DNA of 64,000 nucleotides from Providencia sp. R33 (GCF_019343475.1 NZ_CP072453.1:2852001-2916000), one strand, 5' to 3'. Shown: positions 41,041 through 49,936, counted from the first letter of the stretch. The notes: generated by a model from the sequence alone, not told the origin. Translations and numbers: made by a program.

Positions 41041-41486
41041 CACTGCGGTTTGCATCATTTAGAACACACTTTTAAGCATGATCTAAATAATTCAAATTGC
41101 GGCTAGGCGGCAAACGACGATATCCCTAGGAGCATACAAAAGTATGTGACTAGGGTAGCGGGAGGGCAGCCAACAACGCTGCGGTTTGCATCATTTAGAA
41201 CTAGAACACGTATTTAAGCATACTCTAAATAATTCAAATTGCGGCTAGGCGGCAAACGACGATATCCCTAGGAGCATACAAAAGTATGTGACTAGGGTAG
41301 CGGGAGGGCAGCCAACAACGCTGCGGTTTGCATCATTTAGAACTAGAACACGTATTTAAGCATACTCTAAATAATTCAAATTGCGGCTAGGCGGCAAACG
41401 ACGATATCCCTAGGAGCATACAAAAGTATGTGACTAGGGTAGCGGGAGGGCAGCCAACAACGCTGCGGTTTGAAGTATGACGAGTA
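41041..41486. repeat. Three tandem ERIC elements with a 142-bp period
   Basis: Units begin at 41082, 41224 and 41366, each starting TCTAAATAATTCAAATTGCG and containing CCCTAGGAGCATACAAAAG and TATGTGACTAGGG. A partial fourth right end precedes them at 41041-41081. The second and third copies are practically identical, which points to recent tandem amplification with a 142-bp unit that includes a short spacer (CATCATTTAGAACTAG...). The array lies between the DUF4310 gene and the amidohydrolase and its right end reaches within 20 bases of the amidohydrolase start. Confidence 0.93.
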
Positions 41487-41505
41487 TGAAGAAGGTAACT
41501 ACATC

Positions 41506-42645
41506 ATGTACACACTCATCATCAAAAACGGTAAACGTATCGATGGCACAATTATCGATATTCTGATTAAAGACGGAAAAATCGACGCGGCAGGCCCTGA
41601 GTTAGCCCATGACCAACAAGCTGACAAAGTCATTGACCTGAAAGGAAAAACATATGTCAGCGCGGGATGGATTGATTCTCATGCACACTGTTTTGCCGAG
41701 TCACCTATCTACTTTGATGACCCTGATTTAGCAGGCGCCGCGGGCGGCGTAACCTCACTGGTTGACGCTGGGAGTGTAGGTGCTGACGATATTGATAAAT
41801 TTTATCAATTAACCAAAAAGTCCAAAACCAACGTCTTTTCTTTGTTGAATATTTCACGTATTGGCATCATTGCACAAAATGAATTATCCGATATGAACAA
41901 CATCAACGAAACGTGTTTCCAAGAAGCTATCGAGCGCCACCAAGGCTTTGTGGTTGGAATGAAAGCACGAATGAGTAAAAGCGTTGTGGGTGAAAATGGC
42001 ATTGCACCGCTAGTTAAAGCCAAAGAGATGCAGAAAAAACACCGTCTTCCATTGATGGTACATATCGGTAATAACCCGCCAGATATTGATGAAGTGGCTG
42101 ATTTGCTAACGCGTGGCGACATCATCACACACTGCTTTAATGGCAAACCAAACAAAATTTTAGGCGATGATGGCTATCTTAAACCATCTATTGCCCGAGC
42201 ATTGGCGCGTGGCGTCATTTTAGATGTTGGTCATGGTGGTGAAAGTTTTAGCTTTAAAGTGGCTGAACAAGCCATGCGCATCGGCACATACCCTGACATT
42301 ATCAGCTCCGATATTTACCATCGTAACCGCGTGAATGGCCCCGTTTACAGCCTTGCATTTGTGATGACCAAATTCCTGTGCATGGGCTTTAGCGCTGAGC
42401 AAATTTTACGTTGTGTGACGGAAAAAGCCGCCAATTTCTTATCGCTTCCAGCAAAAGGGTATTTAAAACCTGGTTTCGATGCAGACATTACGTTGTTTGA
42501 TCTGAAGGAAGAACAAACTGAACTCACTGACGCAGAAGGCGAGCACCGCATAGGTACACAACGCTTTGTACCTATTGCCGCTATCGTTGGTGGTAAACAT
42601 ATTATTCATGCACAAGGCGAATCTGAACATGCAATCGATTTATGA
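41506..42645 (+). CDS. Amidohydrolase/deacetylase family metallohydrolase (EF_0837-type)
   Basis: 379 residues from ATG 41506 (AAGG upstream); an in-frame TTG at 41470 lies in the last ERIC copy and is not a credible start. Amidohydrolase-superfamily motifs: GWIDSHAHCF with HxH (His59, His61), a probable carbamylated Lys in VVGMKARMSKS, His in LMVHIGNN, His in ITHCFNG, and Asp in IISSDIYHRN. Members hydrolyse amides or esters with one or two metal ions. Next to DgaE- and DgaF-like enzymes it likely removes an acyl group from an amino-sugar acid. The stop overlaps the next gene by 17 bases. Confidence 0.8.
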   Translation: MYTLIIKNGKRIDGTIIDILIKDGKIDAAGPELAHDQQADKVIDLKGKTYVSAGWIDSHAHCFAESPIYFDDPDLAGAAGGVTSLVDAGSVGADDIDKFYQLTKKSKTNVFSLLNISRIGIIAQNELSDMNNINETCFQEAIERHQGFVVGMKARMSKSVVGENGIAPLVKAKEMQKKHRLPLMVHIGNNPPDIDEVADLLTRGDIITHCFNGKPNKILGDDGYLKPSIARALARGVILDVGHGGESFSFKVAEQAMRIGTYPDIISSDIYHRNRVNGPVYSLAFVMTKFLCMGFSAEQILRCVTEKAANFLSLPAKGYLKPGFDADITLFDLKEEQTELTDAEGEHRIGTQRFVPIAAIVGGKHIIHAQGESEHAIDL

Positions 42646-43741
42646 GAAGTATCAGTTAAAACACGTTATCAACGCATCTGGCCGCATGACCATACTCGGC
42701 GTATCCACACCAACGCCTGAAGTTGTTGAACGTGTCGCTTACGGGCTTAACAATTATTTTGAAATTAAAGATTTAGTTAACAAAACAGGTGAGTACATTG
42801 CCAATCTGTTGAATGTTGAGGCCGCTGTCGTGGTGTCTTGCGCTTCAGCAGGGATCGCTCAAGCGGTTGCGGGTGTGATTGTGCAGGACGATGATGATTT
42901 ATTGCTGAACCTGCATTCATCGGAAAAAGTTGTTCCCCGTGAAATTATTTTACCAAAAGGGCATAACGTTAACTTTGGAGCGCCTGTCGACACTATGGTG
43001 TCTTTAGGGGGCGGAAAGGTGATTGAAGCTGGCTTTGCAAACGAATGCAGCGCGGCGCAATTAGCCGCTAAAATCACTCCAAATACAGCAGCAATTTTAT
43101 ACATCAAGTCACACCATACTGTGCAAAAAAGTATGTTAACCGTCGAACAAGCGGCCAAAGTGGCACATGACCACCAGCTACCATTGATTGTTGATGCTGC
43201 CGCAGAAGAAGAGTTAACCGCGTATTACCAAGCGGGTGGCGATATTGTGATTTACAGTGGTGCAAAGGCCATTGAAGGGCCAACCAGTGGCTTAGTTGTT
43301 GGTAAAAAGCAGTATGTTGAGTGGGTAAAACGCCAAAGCCAAGGTATTGGCCGTGCAATGAAAGTCGGCAAAGAAGGCATTTTGGGATTAACCCTTGCTA
43401 TCGAACAATACTTAACTGCGCAAAAAGAAACAGGTGCAGAAATGGTCACGCGCATGACGAAGTTTATCAGTGACCTCAATGCTATTAAGGGCATTTCAGC
43501 CCAAGTCGTCTGGGACGCTGCAGGCCGTGACATCGCCCGTACCGAAATCAGCTTCGATGAGAAAGTGATTGGCAAAACAACCTACCAAATTATGGCTGAC
43601 TTAAAACAAGGCGATACCGCCATTTACTTCCGTGAATATAAAGCCAACGAAGGGAAGGTCGAGGCGGATATCCGCAGCGTCAGTACAGAACAACTTGATG
43701 TTATTTCAAAGAATATTCGTTTGTTAGTAGAAGGAATTTAA
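42629..43741 (+). CDS. dgaE: DgaE-like PLP-dependent ammonia lyase (SelA fold)
   Basis: 370 residues from ATG 42629; a longer frame from 42566 lies inside the amidohydrolase gene. SelA-family PLP fold: HVINASGRMTILGVSTP start, VVVSCASAGIAQAVAGVI, LIVDAAAEEELTAYY, and VIYSGAKAIEGPTSGLVVG with the Schiff-base Lys213. Salmonella DgaE removes ammonia from D-glucosaminate-6-phosphate to give KDGP. Here it is encoded with a DgaF-like aldolase but without dgaABCD PTS genes; DUF4310-4312 proteins may take their place. Exact substrate unknown. Confidence 0.82.
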   Translation: MQSIYEKYQLKHVINASGRMTILGVSTPTPEVVERVAYGLNNYFEIKDLVNKTGEYIANLLNVEAAVVVSCASAGIAQAVAGVIVQDDDDLLLNLHSSEKVVPREIILPKGHNVNFGAPVDTMVSLGGGKVIEAGFANECSAAQLAAKITPNTAAILYIKSHHTVQKSMLTVEQAAKVAHDHQLPLIVDAAAEEELTAYYQAGGDIVIYSGAKAIEGPTSGLVVGKKQYVEWVKRQSQGIGRAMKVGKEGILGLTLAIEQYLTAQKETGAEMVTRMTKFISDLNAIKGISAQVVWDAAGRDIARTEISFDEKVIGKTTYQIMADLKQGDTAIYFREYKANEGKVEADIRSVSTEQLDVISKNIRLLVEGI

Positions 43742-43742
43742 G

Positions 43743-44483
43743 ATGAAATTGTCACCGAATTTTTACCGTGACCGTGTTTGTTTAAATGTGTTGGCAGGTA
43801 GCCACAAAAATGCCAAAGATATTTATGCCGCCGCAGAAACCTTTGTTGTTGTCGGTGTGTTATCGAAAAACTACCCTGACTTAGAAAGCGCTATCGCCGA
43901 TATGCGCATTTATGCCAAAGAAACAGACAATGCATTATCTGTGGGTTTGGGTGCAGGTGACCCGAATCAATCCACAATGGTCTCCTTGATCTCAAAAGAA
44001 ATTCAGCCGCAGCACGTCAACCAAGTGTTTACGGGAGCACCAATCAGCCGTGCTTTACTCGGTCAAAATGAAACGTTTGTGAATGCACTGATTTCCCCAA
44101 CCGGCACAATTGGAATGGTCAAAATTTCCACAGGCCCACTAAGCTCCCAATCCCCTGACGGTATCGTTCCTATCGAAACTGCAATTATGATGCTAAAAGA
44201 TATGGGTGCAGATTCAGTTAAATTCTTTAATATGAAAGGATTAACCTATATTGAAGAATATAAAGCCATCGCCAAAGCCTGTGCAGAATTTGATTTTTCT
44301 TTAGAGCCGACTGGGGGGATTGATTTAGATAATTTTGCCGAAATTCTGCAAATAGCCCTCGATGCAGGCGTGAAGAAAATCATTCCTCATATTTATAGTT
44401 CGATTATTGATAAAGATACGGGTAATACGCGCCCAGAAGATGTACGTCAATTATTGCAGATGGTTAAGCAAGCGGTTAATTGA
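43743..44483 (+). CDS. dgaF: DgaF-like 2-keto-3-deoxy-6-phosphogluconate aldolase
   Basis: 246 residues of the TIM-barrel KDGP aldolase family encoded with DgaE (EF_0839/AHA_3917 type). Motifs: VCLNVLAGSHKNAKDIY, SVGLGAGDPNQ, NQVFTGAPISRAL, and ADSVKFFNMKGLTYIEEY with a candidate catalytic Lys, then LEPTGGIDLDNF. It would cleave a 2-keto-3-deoxy sugar acid phosphate to pyruvate plus glyceraldehyde-3-phosphate. It starts one base after the DgaE-like stop, is the last gene of the operon and is followed by a terminator. Confidence 0.83.
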   Translation: MKLSPNFYRDRVCLNVLAGSHKNAKDIYAAAETFVVVGVLSKNYPDLESAIADMRIYAKETDNALSVGLGAGDPNQSTMVSLISKEIQPQHVNQVFTGAPISRALLGQNETFVNALISPTGTIGMVKISTGPLSSQSPDGIVPIETAIMMLKDMGADSVKFFNMKGLTYIEEYKAIAKACAEFDFSLEPTGGIDLDNFAEILQIALDAGVKKIIPHIYSSIIDKDTGNTRPEDVRQLLQMVKQAVN

Positions 44484-44575
44484 TGCGTTAAAAGCAGTAA
44501 AAAGAAGTCAGAAAATAAATATAAGCGAGACGTTACAAACTGAGTCATTGTGACAAAATGACCAAAACAACAAAT

Positions 44576-44609
44576 GCCCCACTCATCCAGTATGTGTGGG
44601 GCTTTTTTT
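44576..44609 (+). terminator. Terminator of the DUF4310-DgaEF operon
   Basis: GCCCCAC (44576-44582) pairs with GTGGGGC (44596-44602), followed by TTTTTTT. Confidence 0.87.
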
Positions 44610-44618
44610 CATTCTCTA

Positions 44619-45689
44619 TTAATGACCTATGCTTCGTGCATTCGGTATAATATGGAACCAATAATTATCGGGCACAGGGCTATCCCATACCCCGAAGAAA
44701 GCGGCAATACCAATCATGATAAATAAAATTGCCAAGGTCAAAGCCGCCATCACAATCCCCGATAAAGGAAATTGACGTTTTTGCGTTGCTATTTGCAATG
44801 AAAAATCCAGCGTTGACGCAACTGGGCAGGACTCCACACAGGTCATACACCCCGTGCACTCTACCGTTCTTACCTTGATGAGCTTATCCACTGGAATGCG
44901 CGATGGGCAGTTTTTCGCACATTTTCCACAATCAATGCAACTTTCCACATTACGGCGAATTTTAACGGGTGAAAGTAGTGAAAATAGCCCCAACAGCGCG
45001 CCATAAGGACAGAGATAACGGCACCAAGCATTGCGAATAAATAAACTCAGCACCACCAAAACCACCACGCTAATCAATGCAAAATCACTAATGTGGCGAA
45101 AGAAATCCAGCATTTTGACGTCAATAATGATCCCATAAGGTGACATCATAAAATATTGGATCATCTGCGCTGACATAGAAAATGCGATATAAAGAAAGAA
45201 GCTTAACAGCAAATACTTTAAGCCTCGCAGGGTGATATCTAGCCATTTAGGGAGATTGATTTGATAGCGAAACAGTTTTTGTCCTAATTTCCCTGTATAT
45301 TCCGATATCGTTCCTATTGGGCACATCCATGAACAAAAGGATTTTTTCAACAGTAAACTAATAAGAATAAAAGCCACTAACAGAAACATCGACGCCCCAT
45401 GAATCGGCGGAAAGCTTCCTGTTTCTAATGTGTATTTTAGATTCATTAACCCCGCAATGGGCAGCCAGCCTTCAATCCCTCCTGGGCGCGGTAAGTACAG
45501 CGCTTCCCCCCCAGTTTCGAAATAACGCACCCAGTAATAGAAGGTAACACCGATATAAAGGTTTATCGCCAGCAGGATAATTTGAACAACTTTTCGCCAT
45601 GTTGAGGCATTTCGCCAATCATTCCAAGGAAGCCTACCGCCCACCGTACCAGGACGTCGCATGTAGCGAATATGGGGTTTCTTTGCCAT
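44619..45689 (-). CDS. yccM: Membrane 4Fe-4S protein YccM (NapH-related)
   Basis: 356 residues, near E. coli YccM (357). N-terminal RRPGTVGGRLPWNDWRN is nearly the same as in YccM. About five membrane helices follow, with CSWMCP and CRYLCPYGALLG motifs on membrane loops (a polyferredoxin-like [CxxxCP] pattern). A soluble part holds two 4Fe-4S sets, CIDCGKCAKNCP and CTGCMTCVESCP. Probably a membrane electron-transfer protein; partner unknown. The C-terminus is a final membrane helix. Confidence 0.92.
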   Translation of the reverse strand: MAKKPHIRYMRRPGTVGGRLPWNDWRNASTWRKVVQIILLAINLYIGVTFYYWVRYFETGGEALYLPRPGGIEGWLPIAGLMNLKYTLETGSFPPIHGASMFLLVAFILISLLLKKSFCSWMCPIGTISEYTGKLGQKLFRYQINLPKWLDITLRGLKYLLLSFFLYIAFSMSAQMIQYFMMSPYGIIIDVKMLDFFRHISDFALISVVVLVVLSLFIRNAWCRYLCPYGALLGLFSLLSPVKIRRNVESCIDCGKCAKNCPSRIPVDKLIKVRTVECTGCMTCVESCPVASTLDFSLQIATQKRQFPLSGIVMAALTLAILFIMIGIAAFFGVWDSPVPDNYWFHIIPNARSIGH

Positions 45690-45858
45690 CTAGCCTATCT
45701 CTTTAACATGCATTTAAAATACCATTATTGTATTTACATATTCAAAGAGCGCATTGATTTGCATCAGAGCGTGGTGATGTTGATGGTTTGATACAAAAAG
45801 ATAATGAAGGTAATTCAGAAAAGAAAAATATGATTTTTTCTTCTAATCCCAGATTTTT

Positions 45859-45975
45859 TCTAAATAATTCGAGTTGTGCCAAGGCGGCAAAATGAGGAGA
45901 TCCCTAGGAGCATACAAAAGTATGTGACTAGGGTTGACGAATGACGCCAACACAGGCACAGCTTGAAGTATGAAG
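45859..45975. repeat. ERIC element
   Basis: Full ERIC copy: TCTAAATAATTCGAG start, GGCGGCAAAATGAGG, central hairpin CCCTAG (45902-45907) and CTAGGG (45928-45933) around GAGCATACAAAAGTATGTGA, GACGCCAACAC and CTTGAAGTATGA at the end. Confidence 0.9.
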
Positions 45976-45980
45976 AAAAA

Positions 45981-46053
45981 AGGAGCATACAAAGGTATGT
46001 GACTAGAGTTGACGAATGAAGCTAACGCTGTGACAGCGTTAAATATGACGAAA
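45981..46053. repeat. 5'-truncated ERIC copy
   Basis: Begins within the central hairpin (AGGAGCATACAAAGGTATGTGACTAG) and runs to the ERIC right end (GAATGAAGCTAACGC to AATATGACG). The left half is missing. It lies between two full copies. Confidence 0.8.
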
Positions 46054-46090
46054 AATTAAAAACGCACTTTTCTTTTAAGCTCGGATTTTT

Positions 46091-46207
46091 TCTAAATAGT
46101 TAGTGCTGTAACAAGGCAGCAAAATGAAGACATCACGGGGAGCATACAAAAGTATGTGACCCGTGTGGCTGAATGAAGCTAACGCTGTAACAGCGCTAAA
46201 TATGACG
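46091..46207. repeat. ERIC element with a changed but still paired central hairpin, abutting rnpB
   Basis: Follows the ERIC pattern (TCTAAATAGTTAGTGCTG to AATATGACGAAA). The hairpin base, CCCTAG/CTAGGG in other copies, is CACGGG (46134-46139) and CCCGTG (46160-46165), so pairing is kept by compensatory changes. Its right end touches the 3' end of rnpB. Confidence 0.88.
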
Positions 46208-46212
46208 AAAAA

Positions 46213-46585
<373 letters not shown>

Positions 46586-46591
46586 GCGGCG

Positions 46592-46626
46592 AATTATAGG
46601 CACTTTGCTACGGCTTGTACAGACTT
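46592..46626 (-). promoter_or_regulatory. Probable rnpB promoter
   Basis: TATAAT (minus strand, 46597-46592) stands 6-7 bases before the RNA start; TGTACA 17 bases further upstream is a moderate -35. Followed by a GCCGCG discriminator, as in stable RNA promoters. Confidence 0.55.
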
Positions 46627-46679
46627 TCGGGCAGGCAATTGACGACTTAAGGCCCCTGATAGCGCTATTTGCTTAAAAA

Positions 46680-47552
46680 TTATTCATCACCTTGATTATC
46701 TAACATCAATTTATACAGCATATTTTTCTTTAAGCCGTAAATTTCTGCGGTGATCGCCGCTGCTTTTTTCGGTGGCAGCTCTTTTTGCAGCAAATTAAGC
46801 GTGCGGATAACATCAGGTGAAATCGCTGAATCATCTTCAGGCTTCTTATAGCCTTCAACAATTAATACCATCTCACCACGATGGCGGTTTTCATCTTCTT
46901 TCACCCAAGCCAATAACTCTCCCACAGGGCGCCCTTCAATAGACTCCCATGTTTTGGTGATTTCACGGGCTAAAACAACATGACGATCTGGCCCCCAGAC
47001 TTCCACCATATCTGCTAAACTGTCTAGTAGACGGTGGGTTGATTCATAAAAAATTAGTGTGCGTGTTTCTTGTTCAAGTGCTTGCAAGACATCTTTCCGA
47101 CCTTTTGTTTTGGCGGGTAAAAAGCCTTCATAGCAAAAACGGTCTGATGGCAAACCTGCGGCTGATAGTGCAGTAATTGCCGCGCAAGCTCCGGGTAAAG
47201 GTACGACTCGAATACCAGCTTCACGGCAACGATTGACCAAATGATAACCCGGATCATTAATTAAAGGTGTACCTGCATCTGAGACTAATGCGATACTATC
47301 ACCTTGATGAAGTCTGCTAATTAATTGATCTGCCTTTTGCTGTTCATTATGATCATGCAGAGCAAACAGTCGTGCATTTATCGCGAAATTTTGTAATAAA
47401 ATACCTGAATGCCGAGTGTCCTCTGCCGCAATAAGGTCAACATGTTTAAGAACATCCAGCGCGCGTTGCGTGATGTCGCCCATATTCCCAATCGGTGTTG
47501 GGACGATATACAGCGTGGATGCCATAACCACAGCTTGATTAGGTTGGTTCAT
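46680..47552 (-). CDS. rsmI: 16S rRNA (cytidine-1402-2'-O)-methyltransferase
   Basis: 290 residues. Tetrapyrrole-methylase fold: LYIVPTPIGNMGDITQRALDVL (about 14-35), AAEDTRHSG, IALVSDAGTPLINDPGYHLV (SAM-binding, about 93-112), and PLPGACAAITALSAAGLPSDRF. It methylates the ribose of C1402 in 16S rRNA together with RsmH. Divergent from lpoA with a 61-base gap, the same arrangement as in E. coli. Confidence 0.96.
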   Translation of the reverse strand: MNQPNQAVVMASTLYIVPTPIGNMGDITQRALDVLKHVDLIAAEDTRHSGILLQNFAINARLFALHDHNEQQKADQLISRLHQGDSIALVSDAGTPLINDPGYHLVNRCREAGIRVVPLPGACAAITALSAAGLPSDRFCYEGFLPAKTKGRKDVLQALEQETRTLIFYESTHRLLDSLADMVEVWGPDRHVVLAREITKTWESIEGRPVGELLAWVKEDENRHRGEMVLIVEGYKKPEDDSAISPDVIRTLNLLQKELPPKKAAAITAEIYGLKKNMLYKLMLDNQGDE

Positions 47553-47613
47553 TGTTTCATCCGAATAGCCGGTTTAAAATTAAGCAATTGAAAAATACAC
47601 CATTGGATACAGT

Positions 47614-49290
47614 ATGCGTCCTTCAATTTTTTTGCATTTGAAAAAAGGGTTAATCTGCACAGCGATGCTGTCTACCTTTGCACTCTCTGGGTGCCAAGTT
47701 GTCTCAGATTATTTTCCTTCCACCCAAAAAACACCTGAGCAAAGTGCGTCCGATGCCAGCAGTTACCAAGCTATCATTGATACGGCTCAAGGCAAGCCGT
47801 CTCTGGAAGCGCTTCGTGCCTACATTAGCCAAGAGCCTTTGTTAAAAACAGCGGCTGAGCGCCAAGCTAACATCGATGGATTATGGAAGATGTTAACACA
47901 GTTGACGCCAGAACAGATTCACGGAATAGGCGCAGAGGAAAATAATCTTCAAGGCTGGGTTGATTTACTCGATATTTATCAAAATAACCAAGATGACCCA
48001 GATGCTCTTCGTGCTGGATTTAATGACTGGAAGATGCGTTACTCAAGCAACCCAGGTGCTACATTAGCTCCAACTCAGCTAATCCAAGCGATGCTACCTC
48101 GCCTTGGTGGCAGCCCGAAAATTGCCTTATTCCTCCCAATGAGTGGTCAAGGCAAAGTATTTGGTCAGGCCATTATGCAAGGTTTTATGGATGCACAAAA
48201 AGGTATCCCACAAGGCGCAGCAGCTCCAGCAAGAACGACACCGCCATCAAATAGCGGCAATGATGTGCTAGACCAAATTTATGCAGAAGTGGCGAATACG
48301 ACAAGTAATGCACCAGCAGATACTGATATCGTTACCTCTAGCATACGTATTGATGCCACGCCCGTTAATACACAAACTATCAAGGTATTTGATACAACAG
48401 GCAAGCAAATGCCTCAATTACTGGAGCAAGCAAAGAACGAAGGTTTCAACCTCGTTGTCGGTCCATTACTGAAAAATGACGTACAAACTATCGCTCAAAT
48501 GGGTGCCCCCATTAGTGTATTAGCATTGAATGAATTGGATTCAAATCAATTACAACCGCGCCCAAATCTTTGCTACTTCTCGCTTTCCCCTGAAGATGAA
48601 GCGCAAAATGCGGCTGCGTATATGAAAGCACAAGGCAAACAAATGCCATTGGTTTTAGTGCCTGCTAATGCGTTTGGGGATAGGGTAGCCAAAGCCTTCG
48701 CCCAAGGGTGGCAATCAAAAGGTGGCGGAGCCGTATTAATGCAAACCTTCGGTTCAGTGCCTTCTTTAAAAGAATCCATTAATCGTGGTGCAGGGATCCG
48801 CATGGTGGGAACCCCCGTTAATACAGAAAGCCAGCTAGACGGTGCGAGTGGCGCAATTGATTCTGTTTATATCGTTGCAACGCGCGATGAACTCACGCTG
48901 ATTAAACCAATGATAGAAATGGCGATCAGCTCTCGTTCTCGCCCTGCACTATACACTAGCTCTCGTAGCAACCAAGCGGGTTCAGGCGCAGACTACCGTT
49001 TTGAAATGGATGGCGTAAAATTCAGCGAAATCCCACTGCTTGCGGGTGCAAATAATAACCTGCGTAAGCAAGCACAACAAAAACTCAGCAATGATTATTC
49101 ATTATTCCGTTTATATGCGATGGGTATTGATGCATGGTCATTAGCAAACAATTACGACAAACTGCAACAAGCGGGGCAAGTGAGAATCAATGGTGCTTCA
49201 GGAACATTGAGCACGCAGGCTAACTGTGTGGTATTTCGTGAATTGCCATGGCTACAGTTTAAGCAAGGGCAAGTTGTCCCCGCTCAGTAA
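47614..49290 (+). CDS. lpoA: Outer-membrane lipoprotein activator of PBP1A
   Basis: 558 residues. Lipoprotein signal with lipobox LSGC (Cys27). The N-terminal helical TPR-like domain spans about 50-170; the C-terminal domain has a periplasmic-binding-protein fold (KIALFLPMSGQGKVFGQAIMQGFMDA). E. coli LpoA is longer (678); the shortening is in low-complexity linker sequence around residues 195-235. It activates PBP1A (MrcA) from the outer membrane. First gene of the lpoA-yraN-diaA-dolP block. Confidence 0.95.
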   Translation: MRPSIFLHLKKGLICTAMLSTFALSGCQVVSDYFPSTQKTPEQSASDASSYQAIIDTAQGKPSLEALRAYISQEPLLKTAAERQANIDGLWKMLTQLTPEQIHGIGAEENNLQGWVDLLDIYQNNQDDPDALRAGFNDWKMRYSSNPGATLAPTQLIQAMLPRLGGSPKIALFLPMSGQGKVFGQAIMQGFMDAQKGIPQGAAAPARTTPPSNSGNDVLDQIYAEVANTTSNAPADTDIVTSSIRIDATPVNTQTIKVFDTTGKQMPQLLEQAKNEGFNLVVGPLLKNDVQTIAQMGAPISVLALNELDSNQLQPRPNLCYFSLSPEDEAQNAAAYMKAQGKQMPLVLVPANAFGDRVAKAFAQGWQSKGGGAVLMQTFGSVPSLKESINRGAGIRMVGTPVNTESQLDGASGAIDSVYIVATRDELTLIKPMIEMAISSRSRPALYTSSRSNQAGSGADYRFEMDGVKFSEIPLLAGANNNLRKQAQQKLSNDYSLFRLYAMGIDAWSLANNYDKLQQAGQVRINGASGTLSTQANCVVFRELPWLQFKQGQVVPAQ

Positions 49291-49301
49291 AATAAAAGAT
49301 A

Positions 49302-49325
49302 AGCCATCAAGATGATGGCTTTTTT
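49302..49325 (+). terminator. Hairpin-T terminator between lpoA and yraN
   Basis: AGCCATC (49302-49308) pairs with GATGGCT (49314-49320), followed by TTTTT. Lies 15 bases before the yraN start, so it probably attenuates rather than isolates yraN. Confidence 0.75.
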
Positions 49326-49339
49326 CAGACAAGGACGTC

Positions 49340-49714
49340 ATGAAAGCAATTCAAAAACCGTTAAGATGGTTAACAGGCCGATATTACGAAAATCAAGCTC
49401 TCACGTTCCTGAAAAAAAAAGGGCTCACCTTTATTGAACGTAATGCCAGAAACCGAGGTGGAGAAATTGACCTCATTATGCGTGACAAAGCGGGTTGGGT
49501 ATTTGTTGAGGTGCGATTTCGCAAAAATTGTGATTACGGTGACGCACTTTTATCAGTAAACTGGCATAAACGTAGAAAGTTATTAGCCGCTGCCAAAATT
49601 TGGCTTGCACAACGGCAAGAGAGTTTCGAAACCAGTGCCTGTCGATTTGATATTTGTGCTATTACAGGCAATCAATTCGAATGGATACAAAACGCCTTTA
49701 ATGAAGAGAGTTAA
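49340..49714 (+). CDS. yraN: YraN family (UPF0102) putative endonuclease-fold protein
   Basis: 124 residues. Signature of the family: GRYYENQALTFLKKKGLTFIERNARNRGGEIDLIMRDKAGWVFVEVRFR, in which E, GEIDLI and FVEVR resemble the restriction-endonuclease-like PD-(D/E)xK core (D/E at about 45 and 58). Function unknown. Between lpoA and diaA as in E. coli. An ERIC element follows its 3' end. Confidence 0.92.
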   Translation: MKAIQKPLRWLTGRYYENQALTFLKKKGLTFIERNARNRGGEIDLIMRDKAGWVFVEVRFRKNCDYGDALLSVNWHKRRKLLAAAKIWLAQRQESFETSACRFDICAITGNQFEWIQNAFNEES

Positions 49715-49754
49715 TATTCGTCAGCAAGCTGTTATATTCTTTACCAAAATAGCG

Positions 49755-49915
49755 ATTGCAATCAACACAACGACAGTGCGAGCATGACGAGTTTACCCTA
49801 AATAATTCGTACTGTCGCAAGGCGACAAGTGAGCTAATCCCTATGAGCATACAAAAGTATGTGATTAGAACGAGCGTTGCAGTCAACACAGCGACAGTGC
49901 GAAGAATGACGGGTA
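49755..49915. repeat. ERIC element (49796-49915) with a right-end fragment before it
   Basis: 49755-49789 is an ERIC right end (GCAATCAACACAACGACAGTGCGAGCATGACG). 49796-49915 is a full copy: CCCTAAATAATTCG start, AATCCCTATGAGCATACAAAAG, TATGTGATTAGAACG, and a GCGACAGTGCGAAGAATGACGGG end. The central stem base is partly unpaired here (CCCTAT versus ATTAGA), unlike the other copies. It separates yraN from diaA. Confidence 0.88.
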
Positions 49916-49936
49916 AATTTTTACAGGAAAAAACCA

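Noticed and set aside
41041..41486. Regularly spaced repeats resembling a CRISPR array
   Set aside because: The unit is 142 bp with no unique spacers, and its sequence is the ERIC consensus; no cas genes are near.
41470..41505. N-terminal extension of the amidohydrolase
   Set aside because: Those codons are the right end of an ERIC element with a TTG start; ATG 41506 begins the conserved protein.
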